DNA from: Fragilaria crotonensis
Taxonomy: Eukaryota; Bacillariophyta; Fragilariophyceae; Fragilariales; Fragilariaceae
DNA: 64,000 nt
Assembly: GCA_022925895.1 (NCBI GenBank)
Contig: JAKSYS010000301.1
Location: 1-64,000 of the forward strand
Reading direction: 5' to 3'
Position 1 is the first letter of the stretch, and each line of letters starts with the position of its first letter. The translations under genes and the position numbers were made by a program. A model generated the notes under the pieces. It did no database searches. It saw nothing but the letters and a program-made list of their open reading frames with translations, and was not told the DNA's origin. Shown piece by piece: positions 44,006 to 54,772 of the stretch.

Positions 44006-44322
44006 GTAAGCAAATTTTTCTTGACAGTAAGCAAAATCAGTAAGCAAATTATGCCGGTAAGCAAATTTTGTAAGCAAATTTTTTCTGTAAGCAAATTTGA
44101 TTTTCGTAAGCAAATTCTTCTTTGCTGTAAGTAAATTTTATTTAGGTGTTTGAAAATTGGTATGTTTTTACGTAGAAAAGACAGTCCCCGTAAGCAAATT
44201 TAATCTCCCAGTAAGCAAATTTTGTAAGCAAATTTCTGCTTACAATAGATTTGCTTATGGTAAGCAAATTCCGTAAGCAATTTCATTCCGTAAGCAATTT
44301 TTTTTCGCTGTAAGCAAATTTT
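44006..44322 (+). repeat. Array of about 15 GTAAGCAAATT words with irregular spacing
   Basis: Direct copies begin at about 44006, 44027, 44040, 44057, 44070, 44087, 44106, 44127, 44190, 44211, 44224, 44260, 44273, 44290 and 44310. Two inverted copies lie near 44240 and 44250. Copies differ slightly (GTAAGCAATTT, GTAAGTAAATT). Spacing is 13-63 bases, so it is not a simple tandem repeat or a CRISPR-type array. It lies 250-570 bp upstream of the metacaspase start. Confidence 0.85.
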
Positions 44323-44464
44323 CTTACAGACGTCAGCCGTGTCACCACCACGCCGGCACATCCAATTTTGCGCCAGCCAGACATCGATCGGAACTTGTTT
44401 CCCTCCCGGCGGGCGCGCGTACTTCCTTTATTCAGGACTTCGCCCGTGTTGCCGGACCTTCCAG

Positions 44465-45622
44465 CAGAGTCCTGCACTGGGTACCCATACCCAGTACCCA
44501 CCCACTACCCACCCATACCCATGGTTAATGGGTGGGTACCACCTAAAAACTGCTTAGAACCAATAATTTAACGCATGTTACGACTCAATTTATCCATTCC
44601 TTCAAGCTTCGCACTCTATTTCCGTTCTGTTACAACTTCTTCTCCGTATAGTTCTCCATGTTACAATTGAATCAATCTTGTACTGGAGCAGATATTCATC
44701 AAGAAATGGAACGATTTCATCGCCTCATTTTGAGATTATTGGTTCTAAGTGATACATAAAAATTTATACATGCATGAAGAAAAATTTATATGTGCGCGCG
44801 TAATTTTTTTCACACGTTCGCCCAAAATCGATGTAATTTTCGGTCTACTGTTACGCTGGTAGCCACGTGTGTCTTGTACCACCAACGTTGGACCACAAGA
44901 AAAATACGGCGCGGTATCGTGTGTCACGCGTTTCTATAAAAATCGCAACAGTGAAAAAAATACTCCGAGCATTCATGGGAAGCCCACCTCGATGTGTTAA
45001 AATCGTGAGCTGGATTTGAGCTCAATTGCCAAAATACAGTGTGAAATATTGAAGCGACCGCTCACTCAACCTCGCTTTCCTGCAAGTATACGAAGGCTGT
45101 AGGATGAAAAAAAGGAATGAGGTTGTCATACATATTCTTTGGGAAAAACATAATTTGAGCAACTTTTGTGTAGGAGATATGGATTTTAACGCGTTTATTG
45201 GTTCTAAGTGATATTATTGGTTCTAAGCAGTTTTTTGGTGGTATGGGCATGCCCAACCAGTGGGTGGGTGGGTATGGGTGGTCCAAACTCCACTGAGCAA
45301 ACCGTGGGTGGGGTAATGGGTGGTCTAACCTGCCCACACGAATCGACCAGTGTGTACTCTGAGTATACAGTAGCTAGTAAGGAGTAGTAGAGTATAGTAC
45401 ACGGTGAGAGCAACTTTTAGAAAAATAGCCTGCGGCGGGCTAAATTTTTGCAGGGAAAATGGGTACTGGGTGGGTATGGGTACGGCCTAGCCGGCGTGGG
45501 TGGGTACGGGTGGTCCAAGCGTGACCGCGCGAAGCGTGGGTGGGTCATGGGTGGTCCAAGCCTGCCTACCGGTAGCCTTGGGTACCCATGGGCACAGGCG
45601 TCATACCCGGTGCAGGACTCTG
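44465..45622. repeat. Large fold-back element with G-rich arms
   Basis: Outer ends are the exact inverted pair CAGAGTCCTGCAC (44465-44477) and GTGCAGGACTCTG (45610-45622). Next inside are C-rich (TACCCACCCA repeats, 44478-44530) and G-rich (GGGTGGGTATGGG repeats, 45240-45330 and 45460-45600) arms. An inner pair reads AACTGCTTAGAACCAATAAT (about 44549-44568) against its complement (about 45208-45228). The word ATTGGTTCTAAG recurs at 44738, 45198 and 45212. No protein is encoded and no clean target duplication was found. It looks like a fold-back transposon or compound MITE. Confidence 0.6.
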
Positions 45623-45917
45623 GTCTACAGTGATTGCCCGCCGATCACGACTACATCTACCATACCAGTATTCATACCTCAGTACTGTAGGACAATACTC
45701 GAGTTTTGTACTGAGGCGGTATTCGAACTCCGAGTACGACGGTACGTTAAGAATGAACTGTAGCGTACGTAGGTCGTTACGTGGTACACTGTACAGATTT
45801 TGCGATACAGTACCATTCTACAAGTAGTGATATATAAGGAATTACAGAATCGAAAAGAAGGTAACCATCAACTGTTCGAGGAGGATTGATGACTACTCGG
45901 AGACCTCTCTAGTAGGG

Positions 45918-46721
45918 TTAAGAACTGGTTGCATTCCAGTGAGATTCTGGGGGAAACCTTCGTTCTTCCCACTCATAGGCCTCTAGCTTCAAGTGTGCTT
46001 CCTCAATCAAAGTTCCAGTTGTGTCGCTGTTGCTATCATCGCCAATGTATTGCATACCTTCGCATCCTCCAGCGTCCGGAGTCCAATAAGGACCGTTAGC
46101 ATCCTCGTCTGTAGATCGAACTTCATCGTCCCACGTGGCTTCGCTTTCCATAATGTTGGGCCAAAAGGGATACGTCGAACACTGAACAGGTCTTGCCTCA
46201 TAAATTCGACATTGTTTGTCTTCCAAAAAGACACATGCTGCTCCAGTCGGATCATTTTTGATTTGGATCCATACTTCATTATCATCACCAGAAAGTGTGT
46301 GCGAGGCATATTGCTGGATGAATGCTTCTGTGGACATTTTCAAAAATCGTGCTGCCTGGATTGTTTCCGTGGGGGACATCCACACACTTCCCTTCGTTTT
46401 GCAACATTTTCCACACATGGTACAATTAAAGGGTAGTGACGACATGGATGACCACCATTTATTTTGAGGAAGAGGTGGCTGCAACGCTCGGGCGTACGCA
46501 TCATTGTCCGAAACAGAACTATTCACATTGTCATTATCATCATTATGAGGTGACAGCATATCCTCCGACGATTGCTGCTGCTTCGGCGGGTGGCTGTGGA
46601 ATCTCACGATTGTTCGAGACCAGACATGTTGATGTCGATTCCGAGGAATGGAAAATGCAAGTGATGAAACGGAGCAGTAGTTAACGGCAACAGCAATCAA
46701 TTGAATCGTTGTCCTTCCCAT
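45918..46721 (-). CDS. YkgJ-type CxxCxxCC metal-binding protein, possibly plastid-targeted
   Basis: 267 residues using ATG 46721 (MGRTTIQLIAVAVNYCSVSS); a longer frame exists upstream. The N-terminus is signal-peptide-like with SSLAFSIP, resembling the Phe-containing cleavage motif of diatom plastid precursors. The family core is FNCTMCGKCCKTKGSVWMS, then CVFLEDKQCRIYEARPVQCS followed by TYPFWPNI. These Cys residues form the predicted zinc or iron-sulfur site of the YkgJ/CxxCxxCC family, whose biochemical role is not settled. The C-terminus is acidic. No intron. Confidence 0.8.
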   Translation of the reverse strand: MGRTTIQLIAVAVNYCSVSSLAFSIPRNRHQHVWSRTIVRFHSHPPKQQQSSEDMLSPHNDDNDNVNSSVSDNDAYARALQPPLPQNKWWSSMSSLPFNCTMCGKCCKTKGSVWMSPTETIQAARFLKMSTEAFIQQYASHTLSGDDNEVWIQIKNDPTGAACVFLEDKQCRIYEARPVQCSTYPFWPNIMESEATWDDEVRSTDEDANGPYWTPDAGGCEGMQYIGDDSNSDTTGTLIEEAHLKLEAYEWEERRFPPESHWNATSS

Positions 46722-47627
46722 ACTCAACGAATAAGAGTTACAGAAGGTGTGGCCATGATTGGATGGCACTTGATGGCGCAAAACTTACTGTCTAACCTGG
46801 AGATACTCCAAGTTCTCGTGCGTATTCTTGTGTCTCTGAAGATTTGCGGTTCCCACACAGAATCAGTAGTGTACGTGTACTGTACTCGAGTAGATTCAGT
46901 ACTACAGTACTGTACATGGTGCAACATGATTTCCCCATGGGATCCCCATTTTCTACTTTAATGTAGAACCAGGTTTCTATGAGAGTTACTGTAGTACAAG
47001 TACTCCGTACTGTTGTCCTGTCTTTCGTGGGAAAAAGTCTTACGGAGGGAGGAAGACGCACCGTGTCGCCGATAGGACCACTCCAACGGATATTTCTTTT
47101 TCCGAGAAAAGCGTAGTCAATACTGGCGGATGCCATGTGTACAGTGTTTATTGAATTATCTGTGCTGAATGTTAATGCTACATGCACATGAATGATATAG
47201 GAAGGAATGTACCATATTACATAGGAGCACATTTCGGATGCCATATTCAAGTCTTAATTTTTATATTATGTACATACACACCTTACATACATAAATAACT
47301 GTACTCCCTCCTACACTTCGCAATGCTGATCTATCATCAGTCGCCTTCCCTTCAAACTTCAAACGCTGTCCTCAGTTCTCCGAGTGTCTTCGAGTGCTAT
47401 TGTGTTTGTTGAACCATTTGCCTATCATACTTTCGACTGCACAGTGAGAAGCGGAGACGATTGTGATCGGATATCGGGCTGGATACTCAGGCAGATCTAC
47501 TGGTGGGACTGAAGTCCTTGAAGTACTTGCTACATCACAGTTTTTACGCTACACCGTTGTACTGCTTCGGTAGTCTATCAAGCTTGACCAGGACACGGAC
47601 GTCTCGATCTCATCATAATCTCCAACG
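46722..47627. other. Intergenic between YkgJ-type and Rab-like genes
   Basis: Bidirectional upstream region of about 900 bp. GTAC words are dense at 46860-47010. No gene seen. Confidence 0.4.
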
Positions 47628-48848
47628 ATGCCGCACGTCGAATTGCCTCAGGCAGAGTTCAAGGTAATAAACCTGTTGTTTGGAGTAATGGTACTTGAGT
47701 ACCACTTGACTGTTTGCTCGTATGATGCTGTGTTCGCATCTTGAGCTTTAGTGGTGACGAGTGTGTCGGTTGTGTCCCTGGCACTGTGTCAGTTGTACTT
47801 GGATTACGCTTGTGTTGATCATTGGACTCTACTGGAGTGCGGAGTAGTACCCCACTAACACTCCCAATTTCCTTGTTTGTAGATTGTCATGCTGGGTGAC
47901 ACTTCGACTGGAAAGACGAGTTTAGTCTTGAGATTTGTCGAAGGATCGTACAGGGAAGAACGACCACCGACCACTGGAGCCTTTTTCATTACGAAACGAC
48001 TGCTTGTGGACAGCATTCTTTGCAAGATATCCATTTGGGATACAGCAGGTCAGCCACAATTCCGTCCTCTGGCCAAAATGTATTACTCCCACGCTGCCGC
48101 AGCCATTTTATGTTTTTCCTATTCCTCTCGTCAATCCTGGCAAGTTACGAAATTTTGGTTGGAAGAATTGCATCGCAACGTTCCGGCCGGAAACATTGTC
48201 TTGTGTTTGTGTGCCTGTAAGAGTGACATTACCCCTCACGTGGTATCGCCCAAGGAAGTTCAGGAATTGGCCATGGCCAACGGTGCACTGCTCGTGGAAA
48301 CATCGGCGGCCAAAAACTTGAATGTGACACAAGTCTTTACCAAGGTGTCCGAACGTGTTTTGCAATTTCAAAAGAAGGAACGAGAGACGGGCCTCGGGAA
48401 GATTCCGGTAACTCCCGGAGCGACTGCCATGTTGGGACAAGATGGACAACAACCACTACCGCCATCACAACAACAACAGAATCGTCAAGTAGCGACGACG
48501 ACGACATCATCAACGACTTCTTCTGTAACAACACCTGCAGTGGTTAATCGATATGGTGTTGTTGTTGTAGAGGAAGAAAAGAAAACGGATACTCAAAAAT
48601 ACAATATGGATTCTGCGAATCGTGAGGCTGCACCCAGCATGAGGACCGCTCCGTCGTCCCAACAACAAGAACAACATCTGCAGTATAAGTTTCAACACGA
48701 ACAGCAGCAGCAGCAACACCTTCATCAAAAACATAAGCGACGAGACAAACGGACTCGAAGTTTACCCTCTGTGGATGAAGAGGTCAATGCACCTCAACCA
48801 GCAATGTGCGGTCTGATACCAGCAAATGCATCCTGCGTGATATCATAA
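47628..48848 (+). CDS. Rab-family small GTPase with long Gln-rich tail and CaaX end, two exons
   Basis: Exon 1 47628-47663 (MPHVELPQAEFK), intron 47664-47882 (219 bp, GTAATA...TGTAG), exon 2 47883-48848; 333 residues. GTPase motifs: P-loop GDTSTGKT, switch I Thr within RPPTTGAFF, DTAGQPQF in switch II, ACKSD in place of the usual NKxD, and ETSAAKN. Closest in style to Rab5/Rab22-type membrane-traffic GTPases. The domain ends near residue 180; the rest is Gln/Thr/Ser-rich low complexity. The last four residues CVIS form a CaaX farnesylation box in place of a double-Cys Rab end. The Asn-to-Cys change in the G4 motif may loosen guanine specificity. Confidence 0.85.
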
Positions 48849-49036
48849 GTGAGAACGCAATGTCGGCGCATGCGCACACGTCACAAAAAAGTGAATTCAA
48901 CTGGTGAAAACCATTATACTATAAAGTAGTTCCATCCTGTTAAGTGGACCTCGATTTTTGCCTAGCTACAGCCCATTATCGATGTTGAGCCTTCCTTGTG
49001 CGATGCCGTGCCATTTATGAACCCAACAAAACGATG

Positions 49037-51791
49037 TTAAAAGCCCTGCTCGTCTAGAAAAGCGGCAACTGCAGCCTCGTCACGTGCAAGTCGGATGGCT
49101 CGTGTACGAATGGCTTCCAATCCCTGTATTAATCTCGTGCGAGCCGACCCTGGTGGATTGGTGACAAAGTAGGCCTCGACTTGGTTCGCTTCGTCGAGTG
49201 TCTTTAGTCCACGACACGAGAATCCAACACAGGCTCCCCACATGGGACCACCCGCAAATCCTGCCGACAAGAAGCGATTGTAATGTGTGGAAAAGAAATC
49301 CCAACAGGCCCGTCCTCCATCATCGGAAGCTGATGACAAGGCTCCCAGGGGGAAGGCAATGTCCTGAAGACGCACTTTGCCAGAAAACAAGGTATATTCC
49401 AACATTTCCAAATGGCGCCCGCGATCTTGGACAGAACCCATGGCCGACAGGCAGTTGCGTTGTTCTTCGGGGAAAGTGCTTGCCTCGTACAGGTTGCGAA
49501 GACTGGGATAGACCTGTGCTTCGTCGTACCGTAGAGCCAAGCGAAAGACAATTCCTTGCAGGTCTCCTGGAATTCCAATTCCATGAGTTACATAGTCGCA
49601 GAAACGACGATGGGCTTCCGCGCAAATGGACTCATCGCCGGCTCGTCCCATCATGCTAATGACGGATGCTCGTAGTGTACCAGTCCGTTGGGACTCGCCA
49701 TCTTTGGCATCCCATCCCAGAATATCGAATTGTTTCGTGTAAATCTTGATAAGGTACGATTGGAATTTAGAAAAGAATGGTTGAGAACGGTAGAGGCGGC
49801 ACAAGTCACCTAAATTCTCTGAAAGTTCTTGCCAAACAGCGTAATCGGCGGTCTCATGTTGACCAAAGTTCTCCACCAGACGCAACGAGTCGACGATGGA
49901 CGAGTAGCCACTTCGTCCCGCTGCAAAGGAATCAGAAATGAGCCCGAGTCGATCAATCGCCGACAGTTGGCCATTGGGAACCATGGCGACGGATAGACGT
50001 TTCCACTGCTCTGGAGTGTACGCCACTCGAACAAAGGCAGTTTGGTTGGCATTCAATTTGAACCACTTGCCAGCTTCTGTCCAGTTTTGAATCGCCTCCA
50101 AAAGCGCGGGTGTCTCATCACCATCAGGACCGTGGATCAACCATGGACCGTGTACTTGATCGTCTCCTTCGACAATCGCAGTCACTGGAATCGGCCAGAG
50201 CTTGCGTCATGAGTGTCACTTTCGGACCACTGGCAAGGAATCGAGGAGTTTCGAGCATCCCACTTGAGGTCAATAGTAGTAGCGGGTATCCAGTTTGGAG
50301 TGTCCATGGAGTCATTAGCTTTGCCACTGGTTTGTTGGAAGCTTCCTCGAGAGCCTGCCAAAGCATGTCGGTTGTTGCATTACCGTATGCATGGCGCTGC
50401 AAATAAATCTTGAGTCCCTCCATGAAAATGTCGAATCCGATATAGGATGAGATCATGCGAATCAAGGATGCACCCTTGGCATATGAAATGGCATCAAAAA
50501 TATCTTGAATCTCATCAGGATGTTGAACTTCCACTTCAACAGGATGAGATGACTTCATAGCATCCAAGGACTGCGCAACACCAAAGACAGATTGCACAAA
50601 CTCCGTCCATGCATCCCAATCTGGAAACAGTGTATCAATCGCGACAAATTCCATAAATCGTGCAAATCCTTCATTCAACCACAGCTGTGTCCAAAATTCC
50701 ATGGTGACAAGATTCCCGAACCATTGATGTGCCAGTTCGTGACACACGGTCCTGGCAATGCCGCGACGCATCGTTTCCGACGTGGACCCCTCCTGGACCA
50801 AAATTTTGGCCTCTCGGTAGGTGACACAGCCCCAATTTTCCATGGCGCCCGCGGCAAAGTCCGGAATGGCAAGCAAATCACTCTTGATGAGGGGATAGGG
50901 AATGTGAAATAAGTTCTGGTAGAGATCGAGACAGTCAGTGGCAGTTTCTAAACAAAAGAGTCCCTGATGGGCTTTGCCGGGGACAGTGTAAACTGTAGTT
51001 TGAATGCCAGATGGACTTGTTTTGGAGATGGCGTCAAATTCTCCAATGACGAATGCCAACAAGTAGGTTGACATTTTTGGTGTTTTCTGGAAGGTTATTG
51101 TCTTGATGAATTCGGACTTTAGAGATGGTCGATTGGTACCAGTGTGTGATGCACTGACCGTTGTGGTATGAACCGACTCGAGCGGTGTGTTGGATATGCA
51201 TTGCAAATGTGCAGGAATCGTAACCACAAGTTGGAAGGTGGCCTTATGAGCCGGTTCGTCAATGCATGGAAATGCGCGACGGGCATCAGTGGCTTGGAAT
51301 TGAGTGGTGGCCATGGTGCGTTGAGATGTACCATCCAATCCAGTGTATGTCGATCGATAGAATCCTCTCATTTGGTCATTCAAAATACCTGAAAACAAAA
51401 TCTGTGCAGTGTAGGATACTCCCGGCTTCCATCCAGGAAAGGCGTCGTCCAAGATGATTTCGACTGTTTGATGTTGAATGTTGTAACGAAACTCCACTCC
51501 AGTCCCCTTGTCCGCAGCAGTTGTTGTTTCATCGGTTTGATTGCTATCAACACTGGTAACATGGCATGACAGTATCTGCAGTTCCAAGCAATGCAACAAC
51601 AAGGTTGAACCCTCCTGGTCATGTGCCTCCTCGTTCTCCTTCGTCGTCGTCATTTGTTGCATGCGCATGTGCATGGTCAAATGTCCATCAAACACATGTC
51701 GATCAAGATCAATGTTGGTATAGTTGAGATCATAGTGATAAGGTACCACAGTGATGGGAAGACGACCCTTTTGCGCTTCGGGAGATGTCAT
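49037..51791 (-). CDS. M1-family aminopeptidase (puromycin-sensitive type), one frameshift
   Basis: Starts at ATG 51791 (MTSPEAQKGRLPITVVPYHY). The N-terminal beta domain includes YRSTYTGLDG, ATTQFQATDARRAFPCIDEP and KTPKMSTYLLAFVIGEF. The catalytic domain has the substrate motif GAMENWGCVTYRE and the zinc site VCHELAHQWFGNLVTMEFW with the third ligand in LWLNEGFARF. The C-terminal helical domain follows in another frame (WPIPVTAIVEGDDQ, NANQTAFVRVAYTPEQW, DRLGLISDSFAAGRSG). The break near 50200 is one extra base relative to the expected frame, with homology touching on both sides. The enzyme removes N-terminal residues from peptides in the cytosol. Divergent from the dehydrogenase gene, 660 bp between starts. 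Confidence 0.87.
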
Positions 51792-52451
51792 GTGTTCTTG
51801 CAATGAATTGAGGTGAGGTTGTAGACTTGGATGATAAACACTTCCCTTCGCTGATGATTGTATCTTGTATCTCACGTCTCTGGTAACAGCCCGAAAAATG
51901 ACATTTGGGTGGGATCTTTCAGAGCGCCCTCGTCTGATGCCTGCGATCCTTCGTGTTTCGACATGCTTCTCATGAGCTCAGAATATCAAACAGTACAAGG
52001 TAGTAGTACAAGCCATGCTGTACTGCTCTGGTATATAGTACAGTACTTGATACTCGTATTTGTATTTTGGCCAATTCCAAGTAACTGGAGTACTGAAGTA
52101 CATTACTGTTGCGGTGGTGAAACACGTGACATAGCTACAGTAGCGCATCCTCGTTCCATGTACCATACCCATGTACATACAAAGATTCCAGATTCCATAG
52201 TTCCCTGTGGTTCTGACAAATGTCGCGGCCGCTCACTCATCATTCTCCACTTCATTCGTCACTGTCATCAGCCATCAACTTTTTTGTTGGTGGTAGTTGA
52301 ATGATAGTAACAAGTCGGTTGCGTCGATCATAATCTGTCAGCAGTGTTCTTGAACCTTGTGCTGGAAACAAACAACATCAAGAAACAAGGGAAGTAAGCA
52401 GTAGTACACGACATTGTGACAAGGCAAGGATCGCATTACAACCAATTGACC

Positions 52452-54328
52452 ATGATGGCAACCCGACAAGTAATCAAAGCTGCGGCTCGGCACCGCATTG
52501 GCGTTAGGAATGCATCAGCAGCAAGAACAAGCGTTTCTAAGGTACAGGAAGGGTATCGGTTTCGGTATCTGTCAGTCTCGACTGATACCTCGTCATCATC
52601 GTCATCATCATCGTGGATTGCTGGGATCGCAGGAGCAACCACAATCCTAGCCGCAACGGCACTCTTGTCCTTATCAAATTCAAACCAAACAACTCGATTG
52701 GATCAACAGCAGCAACAACAACCGGACAGCACCAGTGACACCACCAACAACACTGGCGACGCGACCACGATCTTGAATTGGAGTGGCACACACGCCGTTC
52801 ACACTCACAATTTTTGGGAACCAGATACTATGAAAGAGTTGGAACAACTGGTCCAACAATGTCACATGGAAGGGATTCCTATTCGTCCACTAGGATCCGC
52901 CCTCAGTCCGAATGGAATTGGATTTCATTCCAAAGGAATGGTCAGTTTGGCCAATATCGATAAGATCCTTGACATTAACAAGGATGCCATGACTGTGACG
53001 GTCCAAGCGGGCGCGCGGGTCCGCGATGTCGTCAACGCCTTGAGACCACACGGTCTCACCTTGCCCAATTTAGCATCAATTGCCGAACAACAAATGGGTG
53101 GCTTTGTGCAAGTGGGTGCCCATGGGACTGGTGCGACGATTGCACCTGTCGATCATTATGTGACGAAATTGAAACTCATTACACCCGCCTTGGGGCCGAT
53201 TGAATTGACGAATGAGACGGATCCACAATTATTCCAACTTGCCAAGGTGGGATTGGGATGTTTGGGAGTGGTAGCAGAAGTTACCATGCAATGCATCCCC
53301 GCACATTATCTTGTGGAGCATACATATGTTTTGACGAGGAAGGAGGCAAAAGAACAGTTGTCACACTTGTTGGTAACTCACAAGCATTTGAGGTACATGT
53401 GGATACCGTACGCCGACGCGGTTGTGGTGGTGACCAATGACCCAGAAGATAGTCATGTCGTTGAGAATGTACCGAGGAATCAAATGGAATACACGGATGA
53501 GGAGCGATTTGCGCCATTTCGAAATTTATTGGTCAAGTTGTCGAATACGACAAGGACTGCTACGACGACGAACACAGCAGAAGAAGAAGAAGAACGACAG
53601 CAACAAGAATCTGCTGTTACGTTAGAAAGTTTGCGCGGCATGGGATTTGGAGAATTGCGGGATATGTTATTGGCAATTGACCCCTTGGATGTGGAGCACG
53701 TGAAAGTCGTGAATGAAGCAGAAGCCGAGTTTTGGAGAAAGAGTCATGGATATCAGACGAAACCAAGCGATGAGTTGTTACAATTTGATTGTGGAGGACA
53801 GCAGTGGGTTTGGGAAATCGCGTTTCCGACCGGGACCTTGAACGAAAATAATGGCAATGATATGACGTTTGTTGAACAATTATTGCAGGGGATTGAAGAA
53901 CAAAACATTCCAGCACACTCGCCGATTGAACAGCGTTGGTCGCATCCTCGTCTTCGTTAATGTCACCGGTTCATGGCGATGCGGACGACGGATCATTGCA
54001 TACTTGGGTCGGCATCATCATGTATTTGCCGCTGACCGACGATGAACGACAGAGATGTGCGATAACGGAACGCTTCACGGGCGAGTACTGTGCACTGATG
54101 CGCCAATTGGGTTCCGATGTGAATATGGCCAGTCATTGGGCCAAATTGGAGATCCCGACCAACATGTGGCATCTGGTGGACCTGCAACACAACCTCAAGA
54201 AGCGATATCCCATTCGTTTGTTTGAAAAAGCACGTCAGATGCTGGATCCGAAAGATATTTTGGGCAATCCGATGATCAATCTAGCGTTTGGATCCAATTT
54301 GAAGAATTTGGGGAAGGATTTGCGATAG
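52452..54328 (+). CDS. GLDH: L-galactono-1,4-lactone dehydrogenase, one-base frameshift near the end
   Basis: Final enzyme of vitamin C synthesis; oxidises the lactone and passes electrons to cytochrome c at the inner mitochondrial membrane. ATG 52452 opens a mitochondrial-type presequence and one hydrophobic segment (IAGATTILAATALLSL). The FAD domain begins NWSGTHAVHTHNFW, with RPLGSALSPNGIGF, LASIAEQQMGGFVQVGAHGTGA and GLGCLGVVAEVTMQC. The substrate domain has YMWIPYADAVVVV, LLAIDPLDVEHV, QAEAEFW-like EAEAEFWRKSHGY and FDCGGQQWVWE. The frame breaks after PIEQRW at about 53938; SSLMSPV, TWVGIIMYLP, HWAKLEIP and LDPKDILGNP continue in the next frame to 54328. One missing base in a G-run would repair it. 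Confidence 0.9.
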
Positions 54329-54772
54329 ATAATCTCGCCTCGGGAAAGTGTCAGCATTCATGCCCTACATGAAGGGCCTACGAGTGACGCGGTGAATATG
54401 GGTCGTCGCCAAAGGTGATTTGATGCCTTAAGGTGGAAAAATGAAAACAAGCAAAGTAAAGAACAAAAAAACCTGAAGTCTTATTAACTTGCCACTTTGT
54501 CCTGACATGAAAGTTACTTGAGACCAGGCAACGGTGATACGTTACTACTCCTATGGTTAACTGCAGTAACAAACTTCGAAATTTTGCGAGATATTGCGCT
54601 GTAGTACATATAGTACACTGTAGCTGCTATGTCATAGCTACAGGTATCCAGGAATTTTTACCAACGATGGAGCAGTAAGTATTAGCTACTGCATCACAGC
54701 CTTGGCGGACACTGTCGTCGAGCCAAACTCTCCTCTGAGATTGGAAAGATTCACATTGGAACCAGGAACGAT

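Noticed and set aside
44006-44322. CRISPR-like array
   Set aside because: Repeats are only about 11 bp, variable and irregularly spaced, some are inverted, and the setting is eukaryotic nuclear DNA.
53900-53990. Short intron explaining the dehydrogenase frame change
   Set aside because: No GT...AG pair of workable length lies between PIEQRW and the next conserved block; homology touches at the break, so one lost base is simpler.
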